Below are positions 26,324 through 36,557 of a stretch of 64,000 nt of DNA, in pieces. The number at the start of each line of letters is the position of its first letter. The first letter of the stretch is position 1. A program made the translations under genes and the position numbers. The notes below the pieces were generated by a model. That model was not told the DNA's origin, made no database searches, and saw only the letters and a program-made list of their open reading frames with translations. Source of the DNA: Mycobacterium sp. PO1 (GTDB lineage Bacteria; Actinomycetota; Actinomycetes; Mycobacteriales; Mycobacteriaceae); the NCBI RefSeq assembly GCF_017312405.1, contig NZ_BLTG01000020.1:1-64000 (forward strand), read 5' to 3'.

Positions 26324-27598
26324 TCACGGCACCTCACCTCCGGCTTCGGGACCCAGCGGGCGGGCTTCGGTGGGTTCGGCAGCGGGGCGGGGGCGGGTTT
26401 CGGGGGCGAACACCCAGCCGAGGGAGGCGAGCGCCAGGATCAACCCGCTGATGGCAAATGCCCACGCGAACGACGTGTACTGCGCGATCAGGCCCACCAA
26501 CAGCGACCCGCCGATCGAGCCGAAGTCCGCCATCATCTGGAAGGTCGCCACCGCGGTGCCACCGCGAGACTTGTTGCCCACCACGTCCGCCACCGCGGCC
26601 TGCTGCGGGGAGACGAACACCCCGGTCGCCGCGCCGGCAACGTAGGCCGCGACCAGAAACAGCGGAAAGGACGGGGTGAAGCCGACGACCGCGGTCGAGA
26701 CCGCCGCCACCGCCAACCCACCGATCAACAATTTGCGTCGCCCGATCCGGTCCGAGAGGTATCCACTCGGGATCACCACGGAGATGTTGCCGACCGCGAA
26801 AGCGGCCAGCGCCACTCCCGCCGCTCCGGCGCCGCGGTCGAGCACCTCGACGACGAACAGCGGCACCAGCGCGATGCGCAGCCCGAACGACGCCCACCCG
26901 GTCGCGAAGTTGGAGAACAACGCCGCCCGGTAGGCGCGGTGCCGCAGCACCGCTCGCACCGGGACCGGGTCGTCGGTCTGATCGTTGCCAGTCACCACTG
27001 TCGAGTTCCGCAGGCTGACGAACACCACGACGGCGGCGACGAGCAACGCGGCGCCGTAGATCAGGAACGGCGCGGACAAACCGAGGCCGACGGTCAGACT
27101 GCCCAGGATCGGCCCGGCGACCGAGCCGATCATGAAGCCCGACGAGAACAACCCCGCGACGCGGCCGCGCGCACCCGGCGGCGAGATCCTAATCATCAGG
27201 CCCAGCGACGACACGGTGAACATCGCCGAGCCGACACCGCCCAGCGACCGGAACAGCAGCAGCTGCCAATACGTCTGCGCGAACGCGCACGCCCCGGTCG
27301 ACAGCGCCACAATCAGCAGACCGCTGATGTAGATGCGCCGCTCCCCCAGCCGCTGCACGAGCAGACCGGCCGGGGGCGCACCGATCAACCGCATCACGGC
27401 GAACGCGGTGATGACGAACGTCGCCGCGCTGATGCTCACCCCGAAGTGCCGCGCGTACTGCGGCAGTACCGGCGCCACCACGCCGTAGCCGAGCGCGACC
27501 ACCACATTGGCGACGACCAGCACCCAGACTTCGCGGGGCAGCCGCTGTTTGGCTTCGGCCGAGGCCGCCGGCGGAACGCCGCGGGACCCCGGCGTCAC
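26324..27598 (-). CDS. MFS transporter
   Basis: 424 residues from a GTG at 27598. Twelve hydrophobic segments and the loop motif DRIGRRKLLIGG between the sixth and ninth segments mark a major facilitator, probably of the drug-efflux type. The substrate is unknown. It lies 13 bp downstream of pgm in the same orientation and next to tRNA-Ala. Composition is typical of the chromosome, not of the element. Confidence 0.85.
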   Translation of the reverse strand: MTPGSRGVPPAASAEAKQRLPREVWVLVVANVVVALGYGVVAPVLPQYARHFGVSISAATFVITAFAVMRLIGAPPAGLLVQRLGERRIYISGLLIVALSTGACAFAQTYWQLLLFRSLGGVGSAMFTVSSLGLMIRISPPGARGRVAGLFSSGFMIGSVAGPILGSLTVGLGLSAPFLIYGAALLVAAVVVFVSLRNSTVVTGNDQTDDPVPVRAVLRHRAYRAALFSNFATGWASFGLRIALVPLFVVEVLDRGAGAAGVALAAFAVGNISVVIPSGYLSDRIGRRKLLIGGLAVAAVSTAVVGFTPSFPLFLVAAYVAGAATGVFVSPQQAAVADVVGNKSRGGTAVATFQMMADFGSIGGSLLVGLIAQYTSFAWAFAISGLILALASLGWVFAPETRPRPAAEPTEARPLGPEAGGEVP

Positions 27599-27611
27599 GA
27601 ACGAACCGGCC

Positions 27612-29258
27612 TCAAGAGATGACCTTGTTCACCACGTCGCGGGCCGCCTCCTGGACCTGCGCGAGGTGGTCGGCACCCTGGAACGACTCCGCATAGATCT
27701 TGTAGACGTCCTCGGTGCCGGATGGACGCGCGGCGAACCAGGCGTTCTCGGTGGTCACCTTCAGCCCGCCGAGGGGCGCCCCGTTTCCGGGGGCGGTGGT
27801 CAGTTTGGCGGTGATCGGCTCGCCGGCGAGTTCGGTGGCGGTGACCTGTTCGGGTGACAGTTCCGCCAGCCGCGCCTTCTGCTCCCGGTTGGCCGGTGCG
27901 TCGATGCGGGCATAGGTCGGTGCGCCGTACTTGTCGGCCAGTTCCGCGTAGCGCTGCGACGGGGTCGAGCCGGTGACAGCAAGGATCTCCGAGGCCAGCA
28001 GCGCCAAGATGATGCCGTCCTTGTCGGTGGTCCAGACGGTGCCGTCGGTGCGCAGGAAGGACGCTCCGGCACTCTCCTCGCCGCCGAAGCCGATCGTGCC
28101 GCCGAGGAGTCCGTCGACGAACCATTTGAACCCGACCGGCACCTCCATCAGGTTGCGGTCCAGCCCCGCCACCACGCGGTCGATGATCGACGAGCTGACC
28201 GCGGTCTTGCCGATCGCCGTTCCGGCGGGCCAGGTGGCCCGGTGCGTGCACAGGTAGTCGATCGCCACGGCCAGGTAGTGGTTGGGGTTCAGCAGCCCGC
28301 CGTCGGGGGTGACGATGCCGTGCCGGTCGGAGTCGGCGTCGTTGCCGGTGGCGATCTGGTAGAGGTCAGCGTCGCCGACGACTTTGTGCACCAGCGAAGC
28401 CATCGCGTTCGGCGAGCTGCAGTCCATCCGGATCTTGCCGTCGCCGTCGAGCGTCATGAACCGCCAGGTCGCGTCGACGAGCGGGTTGACCACCGTGAGG
28501 TTGAGGTCGTACCGGTCGGCGATGGCCGCCCAGTAGTCGACGCTGGCGCCGCCGAGCGGGTCGGCGCCGATGCGGATGCCCTCGGCTTTGATGGCGTGGA
28601 TGTCGACGACGTTCGGCAGGTCGGCGACGTAGGCGTCCAGGTAGTCGTGACGCTCCGCGGCGCCCAGGGCACGCGCCAGGGGCACGCGGCGCACTTCCTT
28701 GAGACCGTCGCGCAGGATCTCGTTGGCCCGCGTCGCGATGGCACCGGTGGCGTCGGTGTCGGCGGGCCCGCCGTGGGGCGGGTTGTACTTGAAGCCGCCG
28801 TCGCGGGGTGGGTTGTGCGAGGGCGTGACGACGATGCCGTCGGCCAGTCCCGTCTCACGTCCCCGGTTGTAGGTCAGGATCGCGTGGCTGACCGCCGGGG
28901 TCGGGGTGTAGCGATCGGCCGAATCGATCTTGACGACAACGTCGTTGGCCGCGAGTACCTCGAGCGCCGACACCCACGCCGGCTCGGACAGGGCATGGGT
29001 GTCGCGGCCGATGAACAGCGGCCCGGTGGTGCCCTGGGCGGCCCGGTATTCGACGATGGCCTGCGTGGTCGCCAGGATGTGCGCCTCGTTGAAGGCCGCG
29101 TCGAGGCTGGAGCCGCGATGCCCGGACGTGCCGAAGGCGACCTGCTGGTCGACGTCGTCCGGATCGGGCGACACGGAGTAGTAGGCGGTCACCACCTGTG
29201 CGACATCGATGAGGTCTTCGGGTTGTGCCGGTTGCCCGGCCCGGGGGTTCGCAGCCAT
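27612..29258 (-). CDS. pgm: phosphoglucomutase, alpha-D-glucose specific
   Basis: 548 residues from the ATG at 29258. The active-site serine loop TPSHNPP is near residue 148, a DADSDRHG metal-binding loop follows, the sugar-binding [10 protein letters not shown] comes next, and the phosphate-binding RPSGTED is near the C-terminus. The enzyme interconverts glucose-1-phosphate and glucose-6-phosphate, feeding glycogen, trehalose and cell-wall sugar pathways. The order with two crcB genes and a DUF190 gene matches the conserved mycobacterial block. Confidence 0.95.
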   Translation of the reverse strand: MAANPRAGQPAQPEDLIDVAQVVTAYYSVSPDPDDVDQQVAFGTSGHRGSSLDAAFNEAHILATTQAIVEYRAAQGTTGPLFIGRDTHALSEPAWVSALEVLAANDVVVKIDSADRYTPTPAVSHAILTYNRGRETGLADGIVVTPSHNPPRDGGFKYNPPHGGPADTDATGAIATRANEILRDGLKEVRRVPLARALGAAERHDYLDAYVADLPNVVDIHAIKAEGIRIGADPLGGASVDYWAAIADRYDLNLTVVNPLVDATWRFMTLDGDGKIRMDCSSPNAMASLVHKVVGDADLYQIATGNDADSDRHGIVTPDGGLLNPNHYLAVAIDYLCTHRATWPAGTAIGKTAVSSSIIDRVVAGLDRNLMEVPVGFKWFVDGLLGGTIGFGGEESAGASFLRTDGTVWTTDKDGIILALLASEILAVTGSTPSQRYAELADKYGAPTYARIDAPANREQKARLAELSPEQVTATELAGEPITAKLTTAPGNGAPLGGLKVTTENAWFAARPSGTEDVYKIYAESFQGADHLAQVQEAARDVVNKVIS

Positions 29259-29329
29259 GCCCTCGATTCTGCTACGCGGCGGCCCGTCGCAGTACCCGGG
29301 CGGGGGTCTGCTGTGCATACTCTTCGGTG

Positions 29330-29725
29330 ATGGCTGTCGACCGGCGGGAACTGGCTGCGGTGTTCGCAGGCGGTGCGCTGGGCACCTTGGCTCGGGCGGG
29401 TTTCGAAGAGCTCGCCGCCCCGGATCCCGGCCGCTGGCCGTGGCCGACGTTCACCGTCAACATCGTGGGCGCGTTCCTGCTCGGCGTGTTCGTCACCCGA
29501 CTGCTGGAACGGCTGCCGCTGTCGAGCTACCGGCGACCGTTTCTGGGGACCGGCTTCTGCGGCGGTCTGACCACGTTCTCGACGATGCAGGTCGAGACCA
29601 TCGCCATGCTCGAGCACGGCCACTACGGACTGGCGGTCGGCTACACCGCGGCAAGCGTCGCACTGGGCCTGCTCGCCGTCTACCTAGCCACGGTGTTGGT
29701 GCGCCGGGGGTGGATGCGGCGATGA
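29330..29725 (+). CDS. crcB: fluoride exporter CrcB/Fluc subunit 1
   Basis: 131 residues, four hydrophobic segments. The signature motifs [14 protein letters not shown] and [12 protein letters not shown] are those of Fluc fluoride channels. These function as dual-topology dimers; here two unequal subunits are encoded back to back, so a heterodimer is likely. The next crcB gene overlaps by four bases. No fluoride riboswitch is evident upstream. Confidence 0.93.
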   Translation: MAVDRRELAAVFAGGALGTLARAGFEELAAPDPGRWPWPTFTVNIVGAFLLGVFVTRLLERLPLSSYRRPFLGTGFCGGLTTFSTMQVETIAMLEHGHYGLAVGYTAASVALGLLAVYLATVLVRRGWMRR

Positions 29726-30090
29726 CGACGGCGCTGAGCTGGCTGGGCGTACTGGTGTGCGGCGGGCTGGGCTCGCTTCTGCGCTTCACCGTCGACCGCG
29801 CGGTGTCGCGCCGCTCGGGGGGCAGCTTTCCGGCCGGCACGCTGGCCGTCAATCTCACCGGAGCGCTGCTCTTGGGTTTCGTCGCCGGCCTGGCCCTGAG
29901 CCCACACCTGGCGTTGGTGGCCGGCACCGCCTTCGTCGGCGCCTACACGACGTTCTCGACGTGGATGCTCGAGACGCACCGACTGGCCGAGGAGCGCCAA
30001 CTCGCACCGGCGGTGGCGAACATCGTGGTCAGCATCGCGTTGGGCCTGCCCGCGGCCTACGCCGGGCAGACGATCGCGGGGTTGCTGTGA
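29722..30090 (+). CDS. crcB: fluoride exporter CrcB/Fluc subunit 2
   Basis: 122 residues, four hydrophobic segments. [14 protein letters not shown] and [14 protein letters not shown] repeat the motifs of the first subunit, with Tyr in place of Gly in the second. It overlaps the first crcB by ATGA and the DUF190 gene by GTGA, so all three are cotranscribed. Confidence 0.93.
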   Translation: MTTALSWLGVLVCGGLGSLLRFTVDRAVSRRSGGSFPAGTLAVNLTGALLLGFVAGLALSPHLALVAGTAFVGAYTTFSTWMLETHRLAEERQLAPAVANIVVSIALGLPAAYAGQTIAGLL

Positions 30091-31118
30091 ACCCGATAGG
30101 TCAGGAGATCCTCACCCTCACAGCGTATTTCGCCGAACGCGAGCGGCACGGCGGTCGCTTTCTGGCCGAGGAGCTGTTGGACCGCTACGACCAGCAATCG
30201 ATCGCCACCAGCGTCATGCTGCGCGGTATCGCGAGCTTCGGCCCGGCCCATGTGGTGCGCAGCGATCGCTCGCTCAGCCTGTCCGAGGACCCGCCCGTGA
30301 CCCTCACCGCCGTGGACAGCGCGGACCGCATCATTCCGCTGGCCGAGGAGGTCGCCGGGGTAGTGGACCGTGGCGTGCTGACCCTCGAGCGCGGCCGCAC
30401 CCTGCCCGACCCCGCATCCAGCGACGACGTGCGCCTGTCGGTGTATCTGGGCCGTCGGCAGCGCGTCGCGGGTGCGGCCGGCTATCTGCGGGTCTGCGAG
30501 GTGTTCCACCGACTCGGATTCCTTTCCGCCGAGGTGTTTCTCGGGGTCGACGGCACCGTCTCCGGCGAGCGGCGGCGGGCGCGGTTCTTCAGCCGCAACG
30601 CCGACGTACCGCTGATCGTGGTGGGCGTCGGCACCGCAGCCCAGGCGGAGGCCGCATTGACCGAACTGCGGCCGCACCTGGCGGACCCGCTGATCACACT
30701 GGAGCGGATTGTGGTGTGCAAGAACGCCGGCCACCTCATTGCCGAACCAGGGAGGGTGCCCGGCGGTTACCTCAAGGTGACGGTGCGCACCGACGAAGAC
30801 AGCCGCCATGACGGCACCCCCGTCCACCGCGCGTTGGTGAGCAGGTTGATGCAGACCGACCACGCCAACGGCGCCACGGTGCTGCGGAGCATCTGGGGGT
30901 ACCACGGCGCACAGGCGCCACATGGTGATCAGCTCTTTCAACTGGCCCGGCACGTGCCGGTGAGCACGGTGATCGTCGACACCGCCGAGAGCATCGCAGC
31001 CAGCTACCCCGTCATCGACGAACTGACCGTCACCCACGGCCTGGTGACCTGCGAAGCCGTTCCGGCGATGCTCGCTCTGGACCACGGCCGCACCCAGGGC
31101 GGCCTTCTGATGCAGTGA
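30087..31118 (+). CDS. DUF190 domain protein
   Basis: 343 residues from a GTG at 30087 overlapping the crcB stop. The segment LTLTAYFAERERHGGRFLAE with IATSVMLRGIASFG is the DUF190 signature, a PII-like fold found with CrcB channels in many bacteria. A second, partly diverged copy (VHRALVSRLMQTDHANGATVL then RSIWGYHG) lies near residues 245-280, so the protein seems to be a tandem duplication. It may sense a ligand and regulate fluoride export, which is inferred from context. Confidence 0.88.
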   Translation: MNPIGQEILTLTAYFAERERHGGRFLAEELLDRYDQQSIATSVMLRGIASFGPAHVVRSDRSLSLSEDPPVTLTAVDSADRIIPLAEEVAGVVDRGVLTLERGRTLPDPASSDDVRLSVYLGRRQRVAGAAGYLRVCEVFHRLGFLSAEVFLGVDGTVSGERRRARFFSRNADVPLIVVGVGTAAQAEAALTELRPHLADPLITLERIVVCKNAGHLIAEPGRVPGGYLKVTVRTDEDSRHDGTPVHRALVSRLMQTDHANGATVLRSIWGYHGAQAPHGDQLFQLARHVPVSTVIVDTAESIAASYPVIDELTVTHGLVTCEAVPAMLALDHGRTQGGLLMQ

Positions 31119-31196
31119 CGGCACGCCACCAGTTCGAGGTGTTGCGACACCACGGGATGCCACACGAATGCGTGCCCTACATCGGCCTCGGGTCGC

Positions 31197-31404
31197 GATC
31201 GAGGTAGGCGATCGAGGTAGGCGATCGAGGTAGGCGATCGAGGTAGGCGATCGAGGTAGGCGATCGAGGTAGGCGATCGAGGTAGGCGATCGAGGTAGGC
31301 GATCGAGGTAGGCGATCGAGGTAAGCGATCGAGGTAAGCGATCGAGGTAAGCGATCGAGGTAAGCGATCGAGGTAAGCGATCGAGGTAAGCGATCGAGGT
31401 AAGC
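31197..31404. repeat. 16-copy 13-bp tandem repeat upstream of mbtL
   Basis: Nine copies of GATCGAGGTAGGC are followed by seven of GATCGAGGTAAGC, with no other differences. The array ends 38 bp before the mbtL start. Each unit contains AGGTAGGC or AGGTAAGC, which resembles an IdeR half-site. The near-perfect identity suggests recent expansion. Confidence 0.95.
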
Positions 31405-31418
31405 GTAGCCTACCTTTA
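31400..31418. promoter_or_regulatory. weak IdeR-box-like site before mbtL
   Basis: TAAGCGTAGCCTACCTTTA shares 12 of 19 positions with the mycobacterial iron box (TTAGGTTAGGCTAACCTAA). It overlaps the end of the tandem array and lies about 25 bp before mbtL. Mycobactin genes are normally iron-repressed through IdeR, but this match alone is weak. Confidence 0.4.
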
Positions 31419-31442
31419 GTAGTCGGTGTAACGTCTCGCCGC

Positions 31443-31703
31443 ATGGAGACGCCCATCCCGCCCCGCATCAGCGCCGCGCTGGCCGACATCCTGCGCGACG
31501 ACCTCAACGTCGATGTCACCCGGGTGAACCGTGATTCACGCCTGATCGACGATGTCGGCCTCGACTCGGTCGCGTTCGCCGTCGGGATGGTCGCGATCGA
31601 GGACAAGATCGGGGTGGTCCTGTCCGAAGAGGACCTGTTGACGTGCAACACCGTCGGCGACCTCGAGGCTGCGATCCTCGCGAAAGCCCCGGCCGAGCAG
31701 TGA
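31443..31703 (+). CDS. mbtL: acyl carrier protein MbtL
   Basis: 86 residues. The phosphopantetheine attachment motif is DVGLDSVAF with the modified serine near residue 42. It is followed by mbtM with a GTGA overlap and then mbtN, the arrangement of the mycobactin-2 locus, in which MbtL carries the lipid chain that will acylate mycobactin. There is no clear ribosome site before the ATG, so the message may be leaderless or nearly so. Confidence 0.9.
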   Translation: METPIPPRISAALADILRDDLNVDVTRVNRDSRLIDDVGLDSVAFAVGMVAIEDKIGVVLSEEDLLTCNTVGDLEAAILAKAPAEQ

Positions 31704-33277
31704 GTGCGCTCGCGACCGCAGCACGGCAGACGATGACCTCGTCGCCACACGATTTGGTGATCTTGAACCGCGACAACGCCGAGTGGCGGCGCCACCCCTG
31801 GCAAGAAGTGCACTCCCGCGCCGAGAACATCGCCGAACGAGTTCTCGACAGTGGCGACGGCGATGTGGGCCTGATCGGCGAACCCACGGTCGAGATCGTC
31901 GCCGCCATTCAGGGGGCGTGGCTGGCCGGGCGCGCGGTGGCCATCCTGCCGGGCCCGGTGCGCGGCGCCGACGAACGCCAGTGGGCCGCGGCGACCACCA
32001 CCCGCCTCACCGACATCGGCGTGACGCAGGTGTTCAGCCACGGCGACTGCCTGAACCTGCTGCGCGACTGCGACTCCGGACTGACCGTGCACGACGCGGT
32101 CGCGGCGGGGCATCCCCGACGCTCGTCCACTCTGCTGCCTCAACCGACCCCCGCCGACACCCCAGCCGTCCTGCAGGGCACCGCCGGGTCCACCGGAACC
32201 CCGCGCACCGCGGTGCTGCCCCCGTCGTCGGTGCTCGACAACGTCTCCGGGGTTCTGCAGCACACCGCAGTGGACCCGGGCCGCGACGTCGGCTGCACCT
32301 GGCTGCCGCTGTACCACGACATGGGCTTGACCTTTTTGCTGACCGGCTTCGTCAGCGGCCCGGAGATGTGGCTGGCGCCGACAGGAGCGTTCTCGGCGTC
32401 TCCGTTCCGCTGGCTGCGCTGGCTCTCCGACAGCGGCGCAACCCTCACGGCGGCACCGAACTTCGCCTATTCGGTGCTCGGCCGGTACTCCCGCCGGGTC
32501 TCCGACGTCGACCTGAGCCGACTGCGTTTCGCGCTCAACGGCGGCGAACCCATCGACTGCGCCGGCTACGAGTTGTTCCTGACCGAATTCGGCCGCTTCG
32601 GCCTGGACCCGCATGCGGCCGCCCCGTCCTATGGCCTGGCCGAGGCCTCCTGCGCGGTCACGATCCCCCGCCCGGGAACCGGACTACTGGTCGACGAAAC
32701 CGTCGATGCGACAACGGGTTCGACCCAACGGCATGCCCTGGTCGGTGACGTGATCCCGGGGATGGAGCTGCGGGTGGTACCCACCGAACGCAGCGACGCC
32801 GCCGGCGGTGACGTCGGCGAGATCCAGATCCGCGGCACATCGATGATGAGCGGCTATCTCGGCGAGGAACCCTTGCCCATCCACGACTGGTTCACCACCG
32901 GCGACCTGGGCTACCTGACCGATTCCGGCCTGGTCGTGTGCGGCCGGGTCAAGGAGCTCATCACCGTGGCCGGGCGCAACCTGTTCCCCAGCGAGATCGA
33001 ACGTGTGGCCGCGCAGGTCCGCGGCGTGCGGGAGGGCGGTGTCGTCGCCGTGGGCGCCGGCACCGACTCGGCCCGGCCGGGGCTGGTCATCACCGCGGAG
33101 TTCCGCGGGGCCGACGAGGCGGGCGCGCGCACCGACCTGGTGCAGCGGGTGGCCTCACAGTGCGGCGTCGTCCCGGCCGACGTGGTGTTCGTCGCGCCCG
33201 GATCGCTGCCGCGGACAACGTCGGGCAAGCTGCGCCGATTGCAGGTCAAGAACACTCTGGAGGCGGTGCGCACATGA
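31700..33277 (+). CDS. mbtM: fatty acyl-AMP ligase MbtM
   Basis: 525 residues from a GTG at 31700 that overlaps the mbtL stop. The adenylate-forming signature appears as [14 protein letters not shown], the TGDLGYL motif is near residue 405, and the C-terminal SGKLRR holds the catalytic lysine. MbtM activates a long-chain fatty acid as acyl-AMP and loads it onto MbtL. It overlaps mbtN by four bases. Confidence 0.92.
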   Translation: MSALATAARQTMTSSPHDLVILNRDNAEWRRHPWQEVHSRAENIAERVLDSGDGDVGLIGEPTVEIVAAIQGAWLAGRAVAILPGPVRGADERQWAAATTTRLTDIGVTQVFSHGDCLNLLRDCDSGLTVHDAVAAGHPRRSSTLLPQPTPADTPAVLQGTAGSTGTPRTAVLPPSSVLDNVSGVLQHTAVDPGRDVGCTWLPLYHDMGLTFLLTGFVSGPEMWLAPTGAFSASPFRWLRWLSDSGATLTAAPNFAYSVLGRYSRRVSDVDLSRLRFALNGGEPIDCAGYELFLTEFGRFGLDPHAAAPSYGLAEASCAVTIPRPGTGLLVDETVDATTGSTQRHALVGDVIPGMELRVVPTERSDAAGGDVGEIQIRGTSMMSGYLGEEPLPIHDWFTTGDLGYLTDSGLVVCGRVKELITVAGRNLFPSEIERVAAQVRGVREGGVVAVGAGTDSARPGLVITAEFRGADEAGARTDLVQRVASQCGVVPADVVFVAPGSLPRTTSGKLRRLQVKNTLEAVRT

Positions 33278-34446
33278 CGGTCCCGGTAGCGGTCGGCCTG
33301 GACGACTACCGCGACCTGCTGGGCCGGGTCTTCGACGACACCGTCACGGGCTGGACCGCCGACGCCGAAGCGGCCGAGCAGTTTCCCCGCAAGTTGATCG
33401 AGCATCTGGGCTCCGCGGGGGTGTTCCGCGCGAAGTGGGGTCCGCGCGGCGGCCAGCACCCCGACGTCGCCAAACTGAACGAGCTGGCATTCAGCCTGGG
33501 CCGGCTGGGGTCGGCCGGTATCGGCGTAGGTGTGAGCCTGCACGACTCGGCGATCGCGATCCTGCGCAGGTTCGGCAAGTCCGAGCACCTCCGCAACGTC
33601 TGCGAACAGGCCGTCGACGGCCAGTCGGTGCTGTGCATCGGCGCGTCCGAGGAGTCCGGCGGCTCCGACCTGCAGATCGTCCAGACCGAGGCACGTTCCG
33701 CCGGTGAGGGGTTCGAGGTACGGGGCGTCAAGAAGTTCGTCTCCCTGTCCCCCGTCGCCGATCACATCATGGTCGTCGCCCGCAGCGTGGACCACGACCC
33801 CGCCAGCCGGCACGGCAATGTCCTCGTCATCGCCGTTCCCACCGCACAGGTCCAGGTGCAGCCACCGTGGCGCAAGGTCGGGGCGGGCCCCCTGGACACC
33901 GCCGCGGTCCACATCGACACCTGGGTGCCCGCCGATCATCTCGTCGCCCGCGCCGGCACCGGGCTGGCGGCCATCTCGTGGGGTCTGGCACACGAACGCA
34001 TGTCGATCGCGGGTCAGGTGGCGTCGTCGTGCCAGCGCGTCCTCGCAATCACCCACGCCCGCATGATGCGACGCACACAGTTCGGCGCGACGCTGTTCGA
34101 ACACCAGGCGCTGCGGATGCGGATGGCCGACCTGCAGGCCCGGGTGGACCTGCTGCGTCACGGCCTGCACGGTATCGCCGCACAGGGCCGGTTGGATCTG
34201 CGGGCCGCGGCCGCAGTCAAGGTCACTGCCGCTCGGCTGGGTGAGGAGGTGTTGTCGGAGTGCATGCATCTGTTCGGCGGCGCCGGATATCTGGTTGACG
34301 AGACTCCGTTGGGCCGGTGGTGGAAAGACATGAAGCTGGCCCGCGTGGGAGGCGGCACCGACGAGGTGCTGTGGGAGCTGGTCGCCGCGGCGATGCGCCC
34401 CGACTACGACGGTTATGACGCGATGATCGGGGCAGCGCCCGAGTGA
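33274..34446 (+). CDS. mbtN: acyl-ACP dehydrogenase MbtN
   Basis: 390 residues. [20 protein letters not shown] and the C-terminal LFGGAGYL block belong to the acyl-CoA dehydrogenase family. In the mycobactin-2 locus this flavoenzyme introduces the cis double bond in the MbtL-bound acyl chain. It ends two bases from the convergent mbtK gene. Confidence 0.92.
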   Translation: MTVPVAVGLDDYRDLLGRVFDDTVTGWTADAEAAEQFPRKLIEHLGSAGVFRAKWGPRGGQHPDVAKLNELAFSLGRLGSAGIGVGVSLHDSAIAILRRFGKSEHLRNVCEQAVDGQSVLCIGASEESGGSDLQIVQTEARSAGEGFEVRGVKKFVSLSPVADHIMVVARSVDHDPASRHGNVLVIAVPTAQVQVQPPWRKVGAGPLDTAAVHIDTWVPADHLVARAGTGLAAISWGLAHERMSIAGQVASSCQRVLAITHARMMRRTQFGATLFEHQALRMRMADLQARVDLLRHGLHGIAAQGRLDLRAAAAVKVTAARLGEEVLSECMHLFGGAGYLVDETPLGRWWKDMKLARVGGGTDEVLWELVAAAMRPDYDGYDAMIGAAPE

Positions 34447-34447
34447 G

Positions 34448-35056
34448 TCACTGCCCGTCGGCGGGCCGGTTCAGCGCGTAAAGGGCCATCCGGCGGTTGG
34501 ACATCTGGTGCTCGCCGAGGAAGTCGCAGCGGGCGTATTCGCACAGCCGGCGCGCCGCGGTGTTGCGGTGGTCGGGGTCGAACATGATGCGCTTGCAGCG
34601 AGGTTCGCTCTGGAACAGGTTGGCGGCCAGCCGAGGCAGCAGCAGCGGGCCGAAGCCACGGTTGACGATGTCGAGGTCGGCGATCGCGGCGTGCAGTCCG
34701 AGGTCGTACGGGTCGGCGTCGTAGCACGGGGCGATGGAGTCCTTGGCCGCGCGGTAGACCTCGATGTAGCCGAGCGGATCGCCCTTGAAGACGCCGAGGA
34801 ACGGTCGTGAGTACTCACCGGCCAGCTGCGCCTGGAGATAACGACTCCACCACGTCACCGGCCGGTCGTACTCCCACGTCTCGGCCAGATGCGGACGGTT
34901 CATCCACTCCGCGATCATCTCCGCGTCGGCGTCGGGCTCGACCAGCCTGACCGAGAAGGGTTCGCGCAGCTGCGGTGTCGGCGGAGGCGGCACCACGCGC
35001 ACCTCCTCGCGGAGGTCGGTGAGCTCGCGGGGCAGGATCGGCAGCACATCGGTCAT
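34448..35056 (-). CDS. mbtK: lysine N6-acyltransferase MbtK
   Basis: 202 residues. [33 protein letters not shown] and [16 protein letters not shown] are the conserved blocks of IucB/MbtK-type GNAT enzymes. MbtK transfers the acyl chain from MbtL to the epsilon-amino group of a lysine in mycobactin. An iron-box-like site ends 29 bases upstream of its start. Confidence 0.93.
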   Translation of the reverse strand: MTDVLPILPRELTDLREEVRVVPPPPTPQLREPFSVRLVEPDADAEMIAEWMNRPHLAETWEYDRPVTWWSRYLQAQLAGEYSRPFLGVFKGDPLGYIEVYRAAKDSIAPCYDADPYDLGLHAAIADLDIVNRGFGPLLLPRLAANLFQSEPRCKRIMFDPDHRNTAARRLCEYARCDFLGEHQMSNRRMALYALNRPADGQ

Positions 35057-35084
35057 CGTGGTGGCTGACCCTACCCGAGCAAGG

Positions 35085-35103
35085 TGAGGGTAGGGTTACC
35101 TAC
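35085..35103. promoter_or_regulatory. IdeR-box-like operator upstream of mbtK
   Basis: TGAGGGTAGGGTTACCTAC matches 14 of 19 positions of the mycobacterial iron box. It begins 29 bases before the mbtK start and ends at the 3' end of the next minus-strand gene. It is a good candidate for iron-dependent repression of mbtK by IdeR. Confidence 0.6.
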
Positions 35104-35526
35104 CTAGGATGCGGTCGCCGCGAGCGCAACACCCGCGGTGGCGAGCGCGATCACCTTGACGATCTCGAGACCGACATACACGAGATGCGCGTGGGAGCGT
35201 GGCCCTTCGGCGCCGGCCAGAACCTGATCCGATCGGCGCGTCAGCGCCGGCCGCACCGCGACGATCTGCACGGCCAGCATCACCACTGCCACCGCCGCCG
35301 CCGCGACGCCCAGTGTCGAGGCGCCACCCGCCCACACCGCGACAATCACCGTCACCGCCAGCAGTGCTTCGCAGACGTTGAGCGCACGGAACACCAGCCG
35401 CCCGATGCCGAGACCGATCTGCAGCGTCACCCCCGGCGCACGGAATTTCAGCGGCGCCTCCAGGAAGGAGATCGCCAGCACCATTCCCAGCCACACGAAC
35501 GTCGCGGCGATTCCGGCGACCTGCAT
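35104..35526 (-). CDS. small integral membrane protein
   Basis: 140 residues with four hydrophobic segments (about 5-20, 50-70, 72-92 and 115-135). There are no charged motifs suggesting catalysis. The first segments with WLGMVLAISFLEAPLKFRAPG look like conserved actinobacterial membrane proteins of unknown function. It ends at the IdeR-like box, so it is not part of the mbtK transcript. Confidence 0.75.
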   Translation of the reverse strand: MQVAGIAATFVWLGMVLAISFLEAPLKFRAPGVTLQIGLGIGRLVFRALNVCEALLAVTVIVAVWAGGASTLGVAAAAVAVVMLAVQIVAVRPALTRRSDQVLAGAEGPRSHAHLVYVGLEIVKVIALATAGVALAATAS

Positions 35527-35552
35527 GGCGCTACCTTAGGACGTCCAGGGGC

Positions 35553-36515
35553 TCAGCCGTGGTCGGCTCGATCTGCCGGCGCCGCCGGATCCTTCTTGCC
35601 GAACGGCAGCACGTGCACGACCGCCACCACCACGGCTCCCACCACGAGGCCCACCACCGCGGAGGCGGCGGTGTTCACCAGCCATGCCAGGACCCCGCCC
35701 ACGGCGGCGACGTGGTGCACATACTCCTCGGCGTGATGCACCAGCTCGTAGGGCAGATGCCACCCGAGTTCGTCGGTGCCCAACAGCAGGATGTGCCCGC
35801 CCACCCACAGCATGGCGACGGTTCCGACCACGGACAGGGCGGCGAGCAGTTTCGGCATGCCGGCAACCAGGCCGCGGCCCACCTTCTTGGCGAATGCCGA
35901 CGACCGCTGCGTCAGGCGCAACCCCACGTCGTCCATCTTCACGATTCCCGCGACGACGCCGTACACCACCGCGGTGATGACCACCGCGACCACGAGCAGG
36001 ATGATCAGTCGGGGCAGGAACGACTGGTCGGCCACCTCGTTGAGCGCGATGACCATGATCTCGGCCGACAGGATCAGGTCGGTGCGGATCGCGCCGGTCA
36101 CCATGAACCGCTCGGCATCGGGCCCTGCCGCGGCGGCCGGTACGGCGTGCCCGCCGTGCCCGGTGATCTTGCCCCACACCTTCTCGGCGCCCTCGTAACA
36201 CAGGAAGGTGGCACCGAGCATCAGGATCGGGGTCAGCAGCCACGGCGCGAACTGACTCAGCAGCATGATCGCGGGCAGGATGAAGACGATCTTGTTGCGC
36301 AGCGACCCGATGGCGATCCGCTTGATGATCGGCAGCTCGCGCTCCGCGGCGATGCCGTGGACGTACTGCGGGGTGACCGCCGTGTCGTCGATGACCACGC
36401 CCGCAGCTTTGGCCGTGGCGCGGCCGGCGGCCGCCCCGATGTCGTCGACCGACGCGGCGGCCAGCCGGGCCAGCACCGCGACGTCGTCCAGGAGGGCGAA
36501 CAGGCCGCCGCTCAT
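35553..36515 (-). CDS. DUF808 family membrane protein
   Basis: 320 residues. The start MSGGLFALLDDVAVLARLAA, the segment ATAKAAGVVIDDTAVTPQYV and the KIVFILPAIMLLSQFAP membrane segment are those of the DUF808 (YedI) family. Several membrane segments follow, ending in a charged Lys/Asp tail. Its function is unknown in any organism I recall. Confidence 0.88.
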   Translation of the reverse strand: MSGGLFALLDDVAVLARLAAASVDDIGAAAGRATAKAAGVVIDDTAVTPQYVHGIAAERELPIIKRIAIGSLRNKIVFILPAIMLLSQFAPWLLTPILMLGATFLCYEGAEKVWGKITGHGGHAVPAAAAGPDAERFMVTGAIRTDLILSAEIMVIALNEVADQSFLPRLIILLVVAVVITAVVYGVVAGIVKMDDVGLRLTQRSSAFAKKVGRGLVAGMPKLLAALSVVGTVAMLWVGGHILLLGTDELGWHLPYELVHHAEEYVHHVAAVGGVLAWLVNTAASAVVGLVVGAVVVAVVHVLPFGKKDPAAPADRADHG

Positions 36516-36557
36516 CGCGTCCCCTCGCTCATGGGTGGCAACGCTACCCGTCGCCGG

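Noticed and set aside
26276..27622. 448-residue plus-strand frame rich in Arg, His, Gln and Asp
   Set aside because: Antisense shadow of the MFS transporter gene.
29259..29329. Fluoride riboswitch before crcB
   Set aside because: The gap is only 71 bp and lacks the conserved riboswitch segments.
31197..31404. CRISPR array
   Set aside because: Units are contiguous 13-mers without spacers and no cas genes are near.
31004..32614. 536-residue frame on the minus strand with repeats of RLPRSLTSIAYLD
   Set aside because: It is the complement of the tandem array and of mbtL/mbtM, not a gene.
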